Shown here piece by piece: positions 20,126 to 27,542 of a DNA stretch of 32,638 nucleotides. The translations under genes were made by a program, and so were the position numbers. The stretch spans positions 1 to 32,638 of the forward strand of contig JAIFLR010000002.1 in NCBI GenBank assembly GCA_020048985.1. Direction: 5' to 3'. The notes under the pieces were generated by a model, which was not told the origin of the DNA, did not search any database, and was given only the letters and a program-made list of their open reading frames with translations. The DNA is from Halobacteriovorax sp. Lineage in GTDB: Bacteria > Bdellovibrionota > Bacteriovoracia > Bacteriovoracales > Bacteriovoracaceae. Position 1 is the first letter of the stretch. Each line of letters begins with the position of its first letter.

Positions 20126-20806
20126 ATGAATATAGATATTCTTCTCGGTAAAACCCAAGAACACTTAGTGCCCCTAGAGGGCACTAAGTATTTAGTCCAC
20201 CATCAAATGCTGAAAGACTTTTTAAGGCTTCAGCAAAATGCTACACAAGCGGGATTCGATCTCCAGATCGCAAGTGCCTTCAGGGACTACGCCCGCCAAC
20301 TTAAAATTTGGAACGCAAAAGCAACTGGCGAAAGACAACTCCTCGATGATCAAGAACGCCCGCTTGAATTCTCCAAACTCTCCCCCACTCAAATAGTATT
20401 CGCCATTTTAAGATGGTCGGCCCTACCTGGATGCTCGAGACATCACTGGGGAAGTGACATCGATGTATACGATGCCAATACTCAAGCTGCAGCAGATGTA
20501 AAACTTGTTCCTTCAGAATGTATTGGGACTGGCCCAGCTGCAAAACTTCATGAGTGGCTAGATTCACAATTTTCACAAAAAAATGATTTTGGTTTCTTTC
20601 GTCCATTCGTAACTGACCAAGGGGGAGTTTCTCCCGAGCGCTGGCACCTAAGTTATTACCCCATCTCTCGCAGGGTCATCGACGTCTACACATTTTCACT
20701 TTTCAAAAGAAACATTGAAGAGAGTGAAATCATTTTTAAAGAGATTATTCTAGAGCACGCCCAAGAGATTTTTCAGCGCTACATGATGAGTTTTGACCTC
20801 CCCTAG
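20126..20806 (+). CDS. M15 family D-Ala-D-Ala carboxypeptidase-like peptidase (VanY/LAS fold)
   Basis: 226 aa. LAS metallopeptidase motifs are intact: SAFRDYARQ, SRHHWGSDIDV with zinc ligands H106 and D113, and PERWHLSY with catalytic E170 and ligand H173. Such enzymes trim the terminal D-Ala of peptidoglycan stems. There is no signal peptide or lipobox, which is odd for a wall enzyme: it may be exported another way, act on recycled peptides in the cytoplasm, or be released. Its ATG follows the 886-aa gene's stop with no gap, so the two are co-translated. Confidence 0.88.
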   Translation: MNIDILLGKTQEHLVPLEGTKYLVHHQMLKDFLRLQQNATQAGFDLQIASAFRDYARQLKIWNAKATGERQLLDDQERPLEFSKLSPTQIVFAILRWSALPGCSRHHWGSDIDVYDANTQAAADVKLVPSECIGTGPAAKLHEWLDSQFSQKNDFGFFRPFVTDQGGVSPERWHLSYYPISRRVIDVYTFSLFKRNIEESEIIFKEIILEHAQEIFQRYMMSFDLP

Positions 20807-20853
20807 TCCCAATTCAGGGCCAGACTGACTCCAAACGCTAGGTGCGTTCTGAT

Positions 20854-20888
20854 ACTTCTTACATTTCAAGAAGTTAGGCATATTTTTT
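20854..20888 (+). terminator. possible weak terminator after the M15 gene
   Basis: ACTTCTT (20854-20860) and AAGAAGT (20868-20874) form a 7-bp, AT-rich stem, followed after a few bases by a run of eight T. The stem is weak, so termination may be partial. Confidence 0.4.
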
Positions 20889-21045
20889 TTGAATTTTTTA
20901 CATCCCAAATTATTTAGTATTTCCAGCTTGTTACCATGGTGCCATTTTAGCCCTACGACGCTGTAAGTAAAATCTCGTTTCTTATGTGATTTTAAATAGG
21001 TATCAAATAAGGATTGGAAACATCTCATTCAATTTTGGAGACGTT

Positions 21046-22218
21046 ATGAAATTATCAACTGCATTTGTATTTCTGTTATCTACGTTAATCGTAGATCAGG
21101 AAGTTTTCGCTCAAACTCGCGGCCCTCGTTATAACCCTCCGGGCGGCGGCGGCGGTAATCCGAGTAGACCATCTTCACCATCAACAGGCTCAGTCGGTGG
21201 ATCTTCTTCGGGCGGTTCCTCAACTCCTCGTGGTCCTCGCTATAACCCAGGTAATGGCGGCGGTTCATCAGGTCCTGTTGTAACTCAACCAACTCGTCCA
21301 ACAACAAACCCAGGATCATCAACAGGTGGATCAACTCCACGTGGTCCTCGTTATAATCCAAATCCTGGTTCAGGAACTGGTTCAACTTCTGGTGGATACT
21401 CTGGACCAACACGTCCAACAAACCCAGGCTCAACGACTGGTGGTTATACAACTCCTCGTGGTCCTCGTTATAATCCAAATCCAGGTTCAAACACTGGTGG
21501 ATACTCAGGACCAACTCGTCCAACGACTCCTCGTGGTCCTCGTTATAATCCACCTGTTCGTACCAATTATGGAACGTCTACTTATCACAACCCATATGGA
21601 TACACTCCAGTACGGTACGTGAATTATTATCACTCTCCATACGCGACTCCGTACTACCACTCAGTTCGCTACTACAGATCTTATGACTGGTACTCATGGG
21701 TTAACCGTTCTTACCCTAACTATATCTACGCCAACTGGATCTTTTTCCCAGCATCTGGATATAACAATGGTTATTGGACAATTGATAACTACCCTTACTA
21801 TGTTTACAACGGTTACAGAAACCGTTACTCAACAAACGACTACTGTAACTATCAGCTAGTTGATCAATACGATCACCGTGTTGTTCAAACTTACTGGAAC
21901 CAAATTTGTAACTCAGGATACGATCAGTGTTCTTATGAACGTGATCGTCTAAACGGACAAAATGGTCAGTACCGTTTCTTCTGTTCTGAAACTTACCGTG
22001 ATCAGGGTTATGACTATTCAAGACCTACTTACGATGATTACGACGACAACTATAACGACAATAGTGGTTCGAACTCTTGTAACGACTATAACAATGATGG
22101 TTACTGCGATCAGCAAGACACCAACACTTGTTATGACACGAATCATGACGGCATGTGCGATGACCGTCAGACTACAAACACTTGCAATGACTACAACAAC
22201 GACGGTTACTGCGATTAA
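21046..22218 (+). CDS. exported Gly/Pro/Tyr-rich repeat protein with C-terminal Cys-framed calcium-loop repeats
   Basis: 390 aa from ATG 21046 (GGAG at 21037-21040, signal peptide 1-22 ending EVFA). Three parts follow. Residues 24-170 are a low-complexity stalk with GPRYNP five times (26, 63, 100, 139, 164) in Gly/Ser/Thr/Pro spacers. Residues 171-320 are Tyr-rich with Cys at 267, 288, 295 and 313. Residues 345-389 hold three repeats of C-N/Y-D-x-N-x-D-G-x-C-D, like thrombospondin type 3 or Excalibur calcium loops, each framed by two Cys; the last ends at the stop codon. No known whole-protein family is recognised. It is probably a cell-surface or extracellular structural or adhesive protein. 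Confidence 0.85.
   Translation: MKLSTAFVFLLSTLIVDQEVFAQTRGPRYNPPGGGGGNPSRPSSPSTGSVGGSSSGGSSTPRGPRYNPGNGGGSSGPVVTQPTRPTTNPGSSTGGSTPRGPRYNPNPGSGTGSTSGGYSGPTRPTNPGSTTGGYTTPRGPRYNPNPGSNTGGYSGPTRPTTPRGPRYNPPVRTNYGTSTYHNPYGYTPVRYVNYYHSPYATPYYHSVRYYRSYDWYSWVNRSYPNYIYANWIFFPASGYNNGYWTIDNYPYYVYNGYRNRYSTNDYCNYQLVDQYDHRVVQTYWNQICNSGYDQCSYERDRLNGQNGQYRFFCSETYRDQGYDYSRPTYDDYDDNYNDNSGSNSCNDYNNDGYCDQQDTNTCYDTNHDGMCDDRQTTNTCNDYNNDGYCD
21110..21552 (+). repeat. in-frame degenerate repeats encoding (P/T)RGPRYNP units
   Basis: Five copies of a unit reading close to CGTGGTCCTCGTTATAATCC are spaced by roughly 75 to 117 nt, with ACTCCACGTGG/ACTCCTCGTGG lead-ins in most copies. The spacers also share CCAACTCGTCCAAC-type segments. 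Copy number could change by recombination while keeping the reading frame. Confidence 0.8.
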
Positions 22219-22235
22219 TTTCTAACGATTTCCTT

Positions 22236-22265
22236 AAGGCTGCCCGCAAGGGCAGCCTTTTTTTT
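22236..22265 (+). terminator. rho-independent terminator after the repeat-protein gene
   Basis: The 10-bp perfect stem AAGGCTGCCC-GCAA-GGGCAGCCTT is followed by a run of T, 18 nt after the stop codon. Confidence 0.93.
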
Positions 22266-22298
22266 GCCCTTCGATCAAAAATCACTTACATTAATTCA

Positions 22299-23522
22299 AT
22301 GATCTCTAAAGATTCACGCTTCGCTTACATCATAATTGCCTTCGGTTTTTTTTTAAGACTGGCGTACGTTCAGTTTATAAATCCCATTGGCGGCTCCCTC
22401 TATTCAGATATGGCCAACTACGTTCAAGTGGCCGATTTGATCAGAATAAATGAATGGCGCCCTTCCCACTTTTTTCAGCCGATTGGTTTTCCTTACCTGA
22501 TTCTCCTGCTTAAGACCCTAACCCCAAAATGGATAACTGCGCTGGAATGGTTACAGATTATGGCCGGAACTCTTACGCTCTTCATAATGTGGAAAGTAAC
22601 AAGAGAATCTTTTGGAGAAAAAATTGGTCTCATGAGTTTGGCCCTTGGCTCTGTTCATTTGCCCTGGATTGCTTTTACAGGATATGCGCTGTCCGAGAAC
22701 GTATTTATTTTTCTTTTATCTACTCTTGCGTGGCTCACACTGAAACTCGTTCGTGAGGAGAAAATGGTTTTTACCCTCCTATGGGCGGTCGTGTTTTTTG
22801 CTGCTTTTTTGATCAAGGGAGTGCACATCTTCTATGCCCCGCTTTTTGTCCTTGTTCTGTTTTTATATAAGGGTAAAAAATCGATCAAAAATGTTGTGAT
22901 CATTTGTCTGGTCATCTCAACAGGGCTAGTTGGACACGGACTTTTCACGAAGCAAAAGATTGGAAAATTTCAGATGAGTGCTTCCGCTGGAGGCCTAAAC
23001 TTTGTCGAAGGAAAATGCCCCCTCAAAAACAATGCAGATAATGCTGGTTACTCCTGGCTATCGCCCCTTTATCACCAACTCGGTATGAACAAACTGAAAC
23101 GTTGGGATCATCCCTTTACAGACTCAAGCTTCTTTATGAAAGAGGGTCTGAATTGTATCAAGAACGATCCCTTTGTATTAATCCAGTCTCTCGAAGGAAT
23201 TCCTTTTTTATTTTTTGGCAATACTCTGTGGCCTGCGAATGGATCAAAGTTTAAGAATCAAATGCGCTTGTATGAATTGTACTTCAGTTGCTTCTGCCTC
23301 ATTGGTCTGGTGGTCTTTGTGTGTTTTTTAAAAGGCTCACCAAACAAAGTAGAAGAAGTTCTTCTTTGGGGACTTCCCATCTTGTCGGTCATGATTTGTG
23401 TTTATATTTTTAAAAGTGAGATACGGTTCAGAGTTCCCTTTGATATTTGGATTATTCCGGTTGCAATTAAAGGGTGGAGTTTACTTGTGAAGACTAAATT
23501 ACCTGATCCCGACAGCCTTTAA
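22299..23522 (+). CDS. GT-C-type membrane glycosyltransferase (family 39-like)
   Basis: 407 aa with about ten hydrophobic segments. It begins with a membrane helix, followed by SDMANYVQVADLIR and QPIGFPYLILLL in the first periplasmic loop, where GT-C enzymes keep their acidic catalytic residues (here the SD of YSDMANY). Such enzymes transfer sugars from polyprenyl-phosphate donors onto lipids or proteins in the periplasm. No good ribosome-binding site is seen at 22299, so the start is uncertain. Its 3' end overlaps the convergent thioesterase gene by 24 nt. Acceptor unknown; the neighbouring secreted proteins are possible targets. Confidence 0.75.
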   Translation: MISKDSRFAYIIIAFGFFLRLAYVQFINPIGGSLYSDMANYVQVADLIRINEWRPSHFFQPIGFPYLILLLKTLTPKWITALEWLQIMAGTLTLFIMWKVTRESFGEKIGLMSLALGSVHLPWIAFTGYALSENVFIFLLSTLAWLTLKLVREEKMVFTLLWAVVFFAAFLIKGVHIFYAPLFVLVLFLYKGKKSIKNVVIICLVISTGLVGHGLFTKQKIGKFQMSASAGGLNFVEGKCPLKNNADNAGYSWLSPLYHQLGMNKLKRWDHPFTDSSFFMKEGLNCIKNDPFVLIQSLEGIPFLFFGNTLWPANGSKFKNQMRLYELYFSCFCLIGLVVFVCFLKGSPNKVEEVLLWGLPILSVMICVYIFKSEIRFRVPFDIWIIPVAIKGWSLLVKTKLPDPDSL

Positions 23523-23912
23523 CCACTCAGGACCTGCATCGATCAATTTCCTGGCCTTCAGATCAAAGAAGCCAACAGTAAACACGGCTTCAGAAGCCAC
23601 TTTTCCCTGTGCGTTTATCATCTTCTGCTCAAGAATCATAATTTTAGAACTGAGTATTTCACGAGTCTGTGATTGAATTTTAATAATTTCACGGTTTTTG
23701 ATTTCTCGCTTGAATCGCACCTGAAGATCAAGCAGTACCGGGCCAACCTGATTCTTCTGGATTACATCTAAGCCGAAGCCATTCTTCGTGATAAAGTCCC
23801 ATCGGGCCTCTTCGTAGAGTTGCACATAGATGGCATTATTGACATGACCAAAGGAATCCAGATGGGATTCCTTGATCAAAATCTCATATTCAAAGATTTC
23901 ATTTTGATTCAT
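23499..23912 (-). CDS. acyl-CoA thioesterase, 4HBT/YbgC-like hotdog protein
   Basis: 137 aa, a single hotdog domain. ESHLDSFGHVNNAIYVQLYEE carries the family signature, with the catalytic Asp19 and GHVNN. These enzymes hydrolyse short to medium acyl-CoA esters; YbgC members associate with the Tol-Pal envelope system, although no tol genes are seen here. It starts 2 nt after the stop of the 507-aa protein gene, so it is probably co-transcribed with it, and its end overlaps the convergent glycosyltransferase gene. Confidence 0.87.
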   Translation of the reverse strand: MNQNEIFEYEILIKESHLDSFGHVNNAIYVQLYEEARWDFITKNGFGLDVIQKNQVGPVLLDLQVRFKREIKNREIIKIQSQTREILSSKIMILEQKMINAQGKVASEAVFTVGFFDLKARKLIDAGPEWLKAVGIR

Positions 23913-23914
23913 TC

Positions 23915-25438
23915 TTATTCTAAATTTTGCGAATCTAATCGTTTCTCTTGTTGAACTTGTCCATATTTCTTAGAAATTTTTTCAAAGAGACCAGAAGCCT
24001 CTCCGTCCACATTTCCGGCTATAGAGCGGTCTTCTTCAATTCCACCCTCTTCACCTTTTGAATCGAACATACTGGCAAAAGGGTTTGCACCGTCCTTACC
24101 ACCACTCTTTCCAACGCCCTGAAATCCACCGCCACCGCTCTTATACTTTCCAGCTACTTTATTCGTTTTAATATCTGGGTCACTCGTATCATCAGCAGTT
24201 GCACCGGCCAAGTCATCACCTAAAGAGGCACTACCTCCGCCTCCACCGCCGCCGCCGCCTCCACCGCCAGGGGCAGAGCTTTGACTACCAGGAGTAACGC
24301 TCGCTTCACCAGCAGGATCAAGGATTCCACTGGCTTCTTTTGCTGCTTCTTCAAATGGAGAAGCGAGATCAGCCACTTTTTCAGGAGATGATCCATCTGG
24401 TAAAAAGTTGTCGCCATCAAGTCCGGTACCATTAGGATTCATATTAAAATCGGTGTTAGTTCCACCAGCAGATCCGAAGTTTACTTTACTACCATTGAAT
24501 TTTCCGCCGGTTATATTTTTAGGACCATTTTGCTTACAGCCAGTCAGAGAATTTGTCATACAGGGATCAAAGGCTGTTGTTTCTTCATCAGTACCTTTTA
24601 CAATCTTGTCGAGTCGTTTACCTTCTTCTTCACTCAAACCGGCAAGTCTTCTTGCTTCTGCAGCTTTTTTAATCAGTGTTCCTAGTTCCATAAGAAAAGC
24701 TGCTCTGGCATCCTTGTTAGCAAAAACCTCTTTAGAGACTTTAAGTTCTTCTGCAATGGCCTGGCACTCTACCTCATCTATTGGGTACCCCATTTTTGCT
24801 TGGACTTTACCTAATAAGTCTGACTTACATTTTTTTGGAAGACTGTTCTTACCCTGCCAGAGAGTAATATTAGTAGAAAGGATTCCCACAGCGCTAATAT
24901 AAGCATTTGATTGGGTCTTATACATCTTTTCATTCATCTTATTTCTTTCTCGAACAACCTCAATGGCTCCGTACTGCAGATCACCTTTTGCAGCGGCAGC
25001 CGCGATATCTTTATTTTGTTGAATGTTACTTTCAGTCACTTTGACTTTTTGAGCGGCAAACATCCCTTGCTCGGCCAGCATTGCCCCGTTATACAAATTC
25101 AACACACGGGTACAGTCATTATAATCCGCTGTGTATCCGCCTTTTTGTTTACAAGTTATTTTTCCATCCGCTGTTCGAGTGGAATCAGTCGACTGGATTG
25201 GCTCGCCATTCATAATCGCCACAACATTGAACTGCTCACATGGACTTAAAACTATTGCCTTTTTTTCCGCGGGAGTCTTAGCTGCAATACGAGCCTCACG
25301 TTGGGTTTTTAGCTCAGCAGTACACGAAGCACCATAACCACCACCATTCTGTTGCTGATTATTGTTCTGGTTCTGATCATTCGCCCATAATGACGAAGTC
25401 ATTGTTGCAAGCAGGATGTAAGTCATAGGTTTTTTCAT
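23915..25438 (-). CDS. exported 507-aa low-complexity protein with a variant terminal LFxxISxxY motif
   Basis: No known family recognised. It has a signal peptide at 1-19 (ending SLWA), an Asn/Gln-rich start, then a mostly helical region (about 40-290) with Cys at 39, 67, 96, 109, 204 and 225. The central helix and hydrophobic patch (about 155-197) resemble, more weakly, a segment of the 886- and 606-aa proteins. Residues about 300-470 are Gly/Asp/Ser-rich with a run of ten Gly. The end GLFEKISKKY (483-492) followed by a KRLD segment is a variant of the IFxxLSNRY terminus of the two large proteins. A FliA-type promoter lies 34 nt upstream. It is likely periplasmic or surface exposed and linked to motility or attack phase. 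Confidence 0.82.
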   Translation of the reverse strand: MKKPMTYILLATMTSSLWANDQNQNNNQQQNGGGYGASCTAELKTQREARIAAKTPAEKKAIVLSPCEQFNVVAIMNGEPIQSTDSTRTADGKITCKQKGGYTADYNDCTRVLNLYNGAMLAEQGMFAAQKVKVTESNIQQNKDIAAAAAKGDLQYGAIEVVRERNKMNEKMYKTQSNAYISAVGILSTNITLWQGKNSLPKKCKSDLLGKVQAKMGYPIDEVECQAIAEELKVSKEVFANKDARAAFLMELGTLIKKAAEARRLAGLSEEEGKRLDKIVKGTDEETTAFDPCMTNSLTGCKQNGPKNITGGKFNGSKVNFGSAGGTNTDFNMNPNGTGLDGDNFLPDGSSPEKVADLASPFEEAAKEASGILDPAGEASVTPGSQSSAPGGGGGGGGGGGGSASLGDDLAGATADDTSDPDIKTNKVAGKYKSGGGGFQGVGKSGGKDGANPFASMFDSKGEEGGIEEDRSIAGNVDGEASGLFEKISKKYGQVQQEKRLDSQNLE

Positions 25439-25472
25439 AATATTCTCGCTCGAAAAAAATAGCTTATTAATC

Positions 25473-25499
25473 TTATCGGCTACATCTCTAAAATCTTGA
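25473..25499 (-). promoter_or_regulatory. FliA (sigma-28) type promoter for the 507-aa protein gene
   Basis: On minus, TCAAGATT (25499-25492), an 11-nt spacer, and GCCGATAA (25480-25473). The -10 element is an exact match to the sigma-28 consensus GCCGATAA, the -35 matches 6 of 8 bases of TAAAGTTT, and the 11-nt spacing is right. It lies 34 nt upstream of the ATG at 25438. FliA normally drives flagellin and chemotaxis genes; in Bdellovibrio it is associated with attack-phase expression. Confidence 0.75.
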
Positions 25500-25574
25500 T
25501 TTAATTATATCTCTGGCAGGAGAAAGACTCTCTCGGATTAGGAAAAGAATGATAAGTTTCAATGACTTAGCAAT

Positions 25575-25602
25575 AAAAAAGGCTCCTTTCGGAGCCTTTT
25601 TT
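25575..25602. terminator. terminator after the 606-aa protein gene (symmetrical)
   Basis: AAAAAAGGCTCC-TTTC-GGAGCCTTTTTT is a perfect palindromic stem with A/T runs on both sides. It works for the minus-strand gene ending at 25622 and would stop transcription from either side. Confidence 0.92.
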
Positions 25603-25621
25603 ATGACCTATATAATTGGCA

Positions 25622-27442
25622 CTAATTCTTCTTCGGTTCTTCTGGGACAGCTTCTGGTGTTTTTTTACGATCAAATATTTTGGTGTAATTCAAAATATAT
25701 CGATTTGAAAGTTGTTTAAAAATTGAAACTTCTGGTTTCTTAGAAACATCTTGTTCAGTTGATTCAAAATCATCCAGGCTTTGCTCAGCGCTTGCAGCAA
25801 CAGGAGTCTCTGCGGCTAACTCTTCTCCAGAAGCACCTAATAAAGAGAGATCAGGAGTTGCTTCAGCAGCTGCAGGTACTACAGCGGCAGTAACTTCAGT
25901 TGTAGCTTCTTCTGATTTTGGAACTTCTTTATCTAGCGTGGCAAGGCCAGCGCCGCTACCAAAAGCTCCAGATCCTTTAGCTGCATCCATGCCCATCTTT
26001 GAAATGCTCGCCAATTGCGCTTTAACTTCCTTATCAAAATCGAGAGGTTTCTCACCTTTCTTTTTGCGATCAGCATTCATAGTATCAATAAGTGCCAGAG
26101 CCTCAGCTTTCACTCTGGCTGCATTGCTGGCCAGACCAGCTGCATGAGTATTGGCTGCATCCATATCATCATTGGCCATGGCTTCACCCATATCAAGAGC
26201 TTGGTTAGCAGCACCTTTTAAAAAATTCGATTTAAAGTTAACAACTCCGCGATTAAATTTAATCGGCTTCGCACAAGCTCTTGCAGAATGTTCAACTCCC
26301 CCAGTGACAGGGCCAAGACATTTGCCTGTTTTATTATTTTTTGCGAGGGTTTTTAACTTAGGAGCTTTCTTAGTTCCATCTCCTACTTCATCTTCCTCAG
26401 TGCCAGGAACAGTGGCCGCTACCAACTCGCTAGTTACAGTGCTTGCTCCTTGCCAATCAACAATCGCTTTTTTAAGCCCTGTGATATTTTTTTCTGCTTG
26501 TTCTACTTTCTTCTTATACCCACTTCTTACAGTGGAGGCTAAGGCAGCAAACATACCAAATATAACGACCCGACCAGGCGCTGTAGCCATGGCTGCGTTC
26601 AGTGGTTGACCAAATGTAGTAAGCAACTGATACATCATGTACATGAAAGCAGCGGTAGAGATACCACCCGTTACAGCACCCATTGCTCCTTTGCCCGCAC
26701 TTCCAATTATCCCGTATGCAGCTCCAATTGCTAATACAGTCAGTTTGTTGCTGTCATTTACACAGTTAACTAATCTCCAAGAATAGTACCCAACAGCTTG
26801 CTCCGCTGCATAAGCAGCAGGATAGCCAACAGCAATTGGCGGCACCTTTAAAGCAGTAGAAGTGGCCATAAGCGCTTTTGTAACAGCATAAAGAATAACT
26901 TCTGTGGTTGCTCCGGCAACGGCCAGCCAGTAAACAACTTCTGCGGCTGTCATCCAATCCTGTCTTTGTTTTAAAGCATCCCGATTTTCCTGCTCTTCAA
27001 CTAGTGCAGTATTTAATAGGTGCAATTGCGCATCTTTTTGTTCTTGGGTTTGTTCCTCACCAGGTTTTACGGCTTCAGAAAGGCGCTTCGCTTGTTCTTC
27101 GCCTTCTTTTACCCGCTTTTGCTGTTTGGTAGCAGCAACAATTTCACCAATTAATAAAACGATGGCACCTGCCATAAAAATATAATGTGAGAATGATGGA
27201 ATTGTGTTGGATCTTGGTATACCGCTCGAGTCTTGACCTATTCCACCCTGACAATTAATAAAGAGCGACCCAAAAGCTCCAGAGCCTGTCATCAACATGC
27301 TGTTAATGTACTGCTTATCTCCCTCGGCACTCCCCGTCCCGGTTGCCTTGTAGTTATCAACCCCGGTCTCGGCCTGCTGAGCAAATGCCACCGGTGCGAG
27401 GATTAATTGGAAACTCATTATGATTGCAAATATTTTATTCAT
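25622..27442 (-). CDS. large exported multi-segment envelope protein with terminal IFxxLSNRY motif (paralogue of the 886-aa protein)
   Basis: 606 aa. A signal peptide (1-21, ending VAFA) precedes hydrophobic segments at about 84-105 (AIVLLIGEIVAAT), 164-190 (VAGATTEVILYAV), 232-272 (Gly-rich) and 288-305. A Lys/Glu coiled coil follows (306-330), then a domain with NAARVKA (440-446) and SGAFGSGAGLATL, an Ala/Glu-rich linker, and SIFKQLSNRY (573-582) with a tail rich in K, E and P. The GEI-to-TxE spacing (82 residues) and NAAR-to-terminal-motif spacing (about 134) nearly equal those in the 886-aa protein (84 and 131), so the two are diverged paralogues. It lacks that protein's long coiled coil and Cys module. 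Met9 is an alternative start. No known domain recognised. Confidence 0.85.
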   Translation of the reverse strand: MNKIFAIIMSFQLILAPVAFAQQAETGVDNYKATGTGSAEGDKQYINSMLMTGSGAFGSLFINCQGGIGQDSSGIPRSNTIPSFSHYIFMAGAIVLLIGEIVAATKQQKRVKEGEEQAKRLSEAVKPGEEQTQEQKDAQLHLLNTALVEEQENRDALKQRQDWMTAAEVVYWLAVAGATTEVILYAVTKALMATSTALKVPPIAVGYPAAYAAEQAVGYYSWRLVNCVNDSNKLTVLAIGAAYGIIGSAGKGAMGAVTGGISTAAFMYMMYQLLTTFGQPLNAAMATAPGRVVIFGMFAALASTVRSGYKKKVEQAEKNITGLKKAIVDWQGASTVTSELVAATVPGTEEDEVGDGTKKAPKLKTLAKNNKTGKCLGPVTGGVEHSARACAKPIKFNRGVVNFKSNFLKGAANQALDMGEAMANDDMDAANTHAAGLASNAARVKAEALALIDTMNADRKKKGEKPLDFDKEVKAQLASISKMGMDAAKGSGAFGSGAGLATLDKEVPKSEEATTEVTAAVVPAAAEATPDLSLLGASGEELAAETPVAASAEQSLDDFESTEQDVSKKPEVSIFKQLSNRYILNYTKIFDRKKTPEAVPEEPKKN

Positions 27443-27460
27443 AATCCTATTTTACCCCAC

Positions 27461-27492
27461 AAAAAAAAGTTCCCGCCTCTAGGGGGCGGGAA
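27461..27492 (-). terminator. terminator after the 252-aa protein gene, immediately upstream of the 606-aa gene
   Basis: On minus, TTCCCGCC and GGCGGGAA form an 8-bp GC-rich stem with a 7-nt loop, followed by a run of eight T. It lies 50 nt after the 252-aa gene's stop, but only 18 nt before the ATG of the 606-aa gene. A possible weak promoter (ATGACT, 18 nt, GATACT) ends just before the hairpin. Confidence 0.85.
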
Positions 27493-27542
27493 AGCTTTTA
27501 AGTATCTAAAAATTCAAAGTTCGTAGTCATTTTTGGTGCCAA

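Noticed and set aside
19781-20164. 127-codon minus-strand frame at the end of the 886-aa gene
   Set aside because: Shadow frame opposite low-complexity coding sequence; no ribosome-binding site or recognisable protein.
20986-21045. Upstream start for the repeat protein (410 aa)
   Set aside because: The start at 21046 has GGAG at correct spacing and opens a clean signal peptide; the earlier Met does not.
21046-21560. Possible CRISPR array because of regularly repeated DNA
   Set aside because: The repeats are in-frame, degenerate coding repeats with repetitive spacers, and no cas genes are present.
21080-21622. Antisense and shifted-frame repetitive frames across the GPRYNP region
   Set aside because: Repeats in DNA give open repetitive frames in several phases; only the frame with signal peptide and terminator context is credible.
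24408-24902. 164-codon plus-strand frame opposite the 507-aa gene
   Set aside because: Antisense shadow; the minus frame has signal peptide, promoter and terminal motif.
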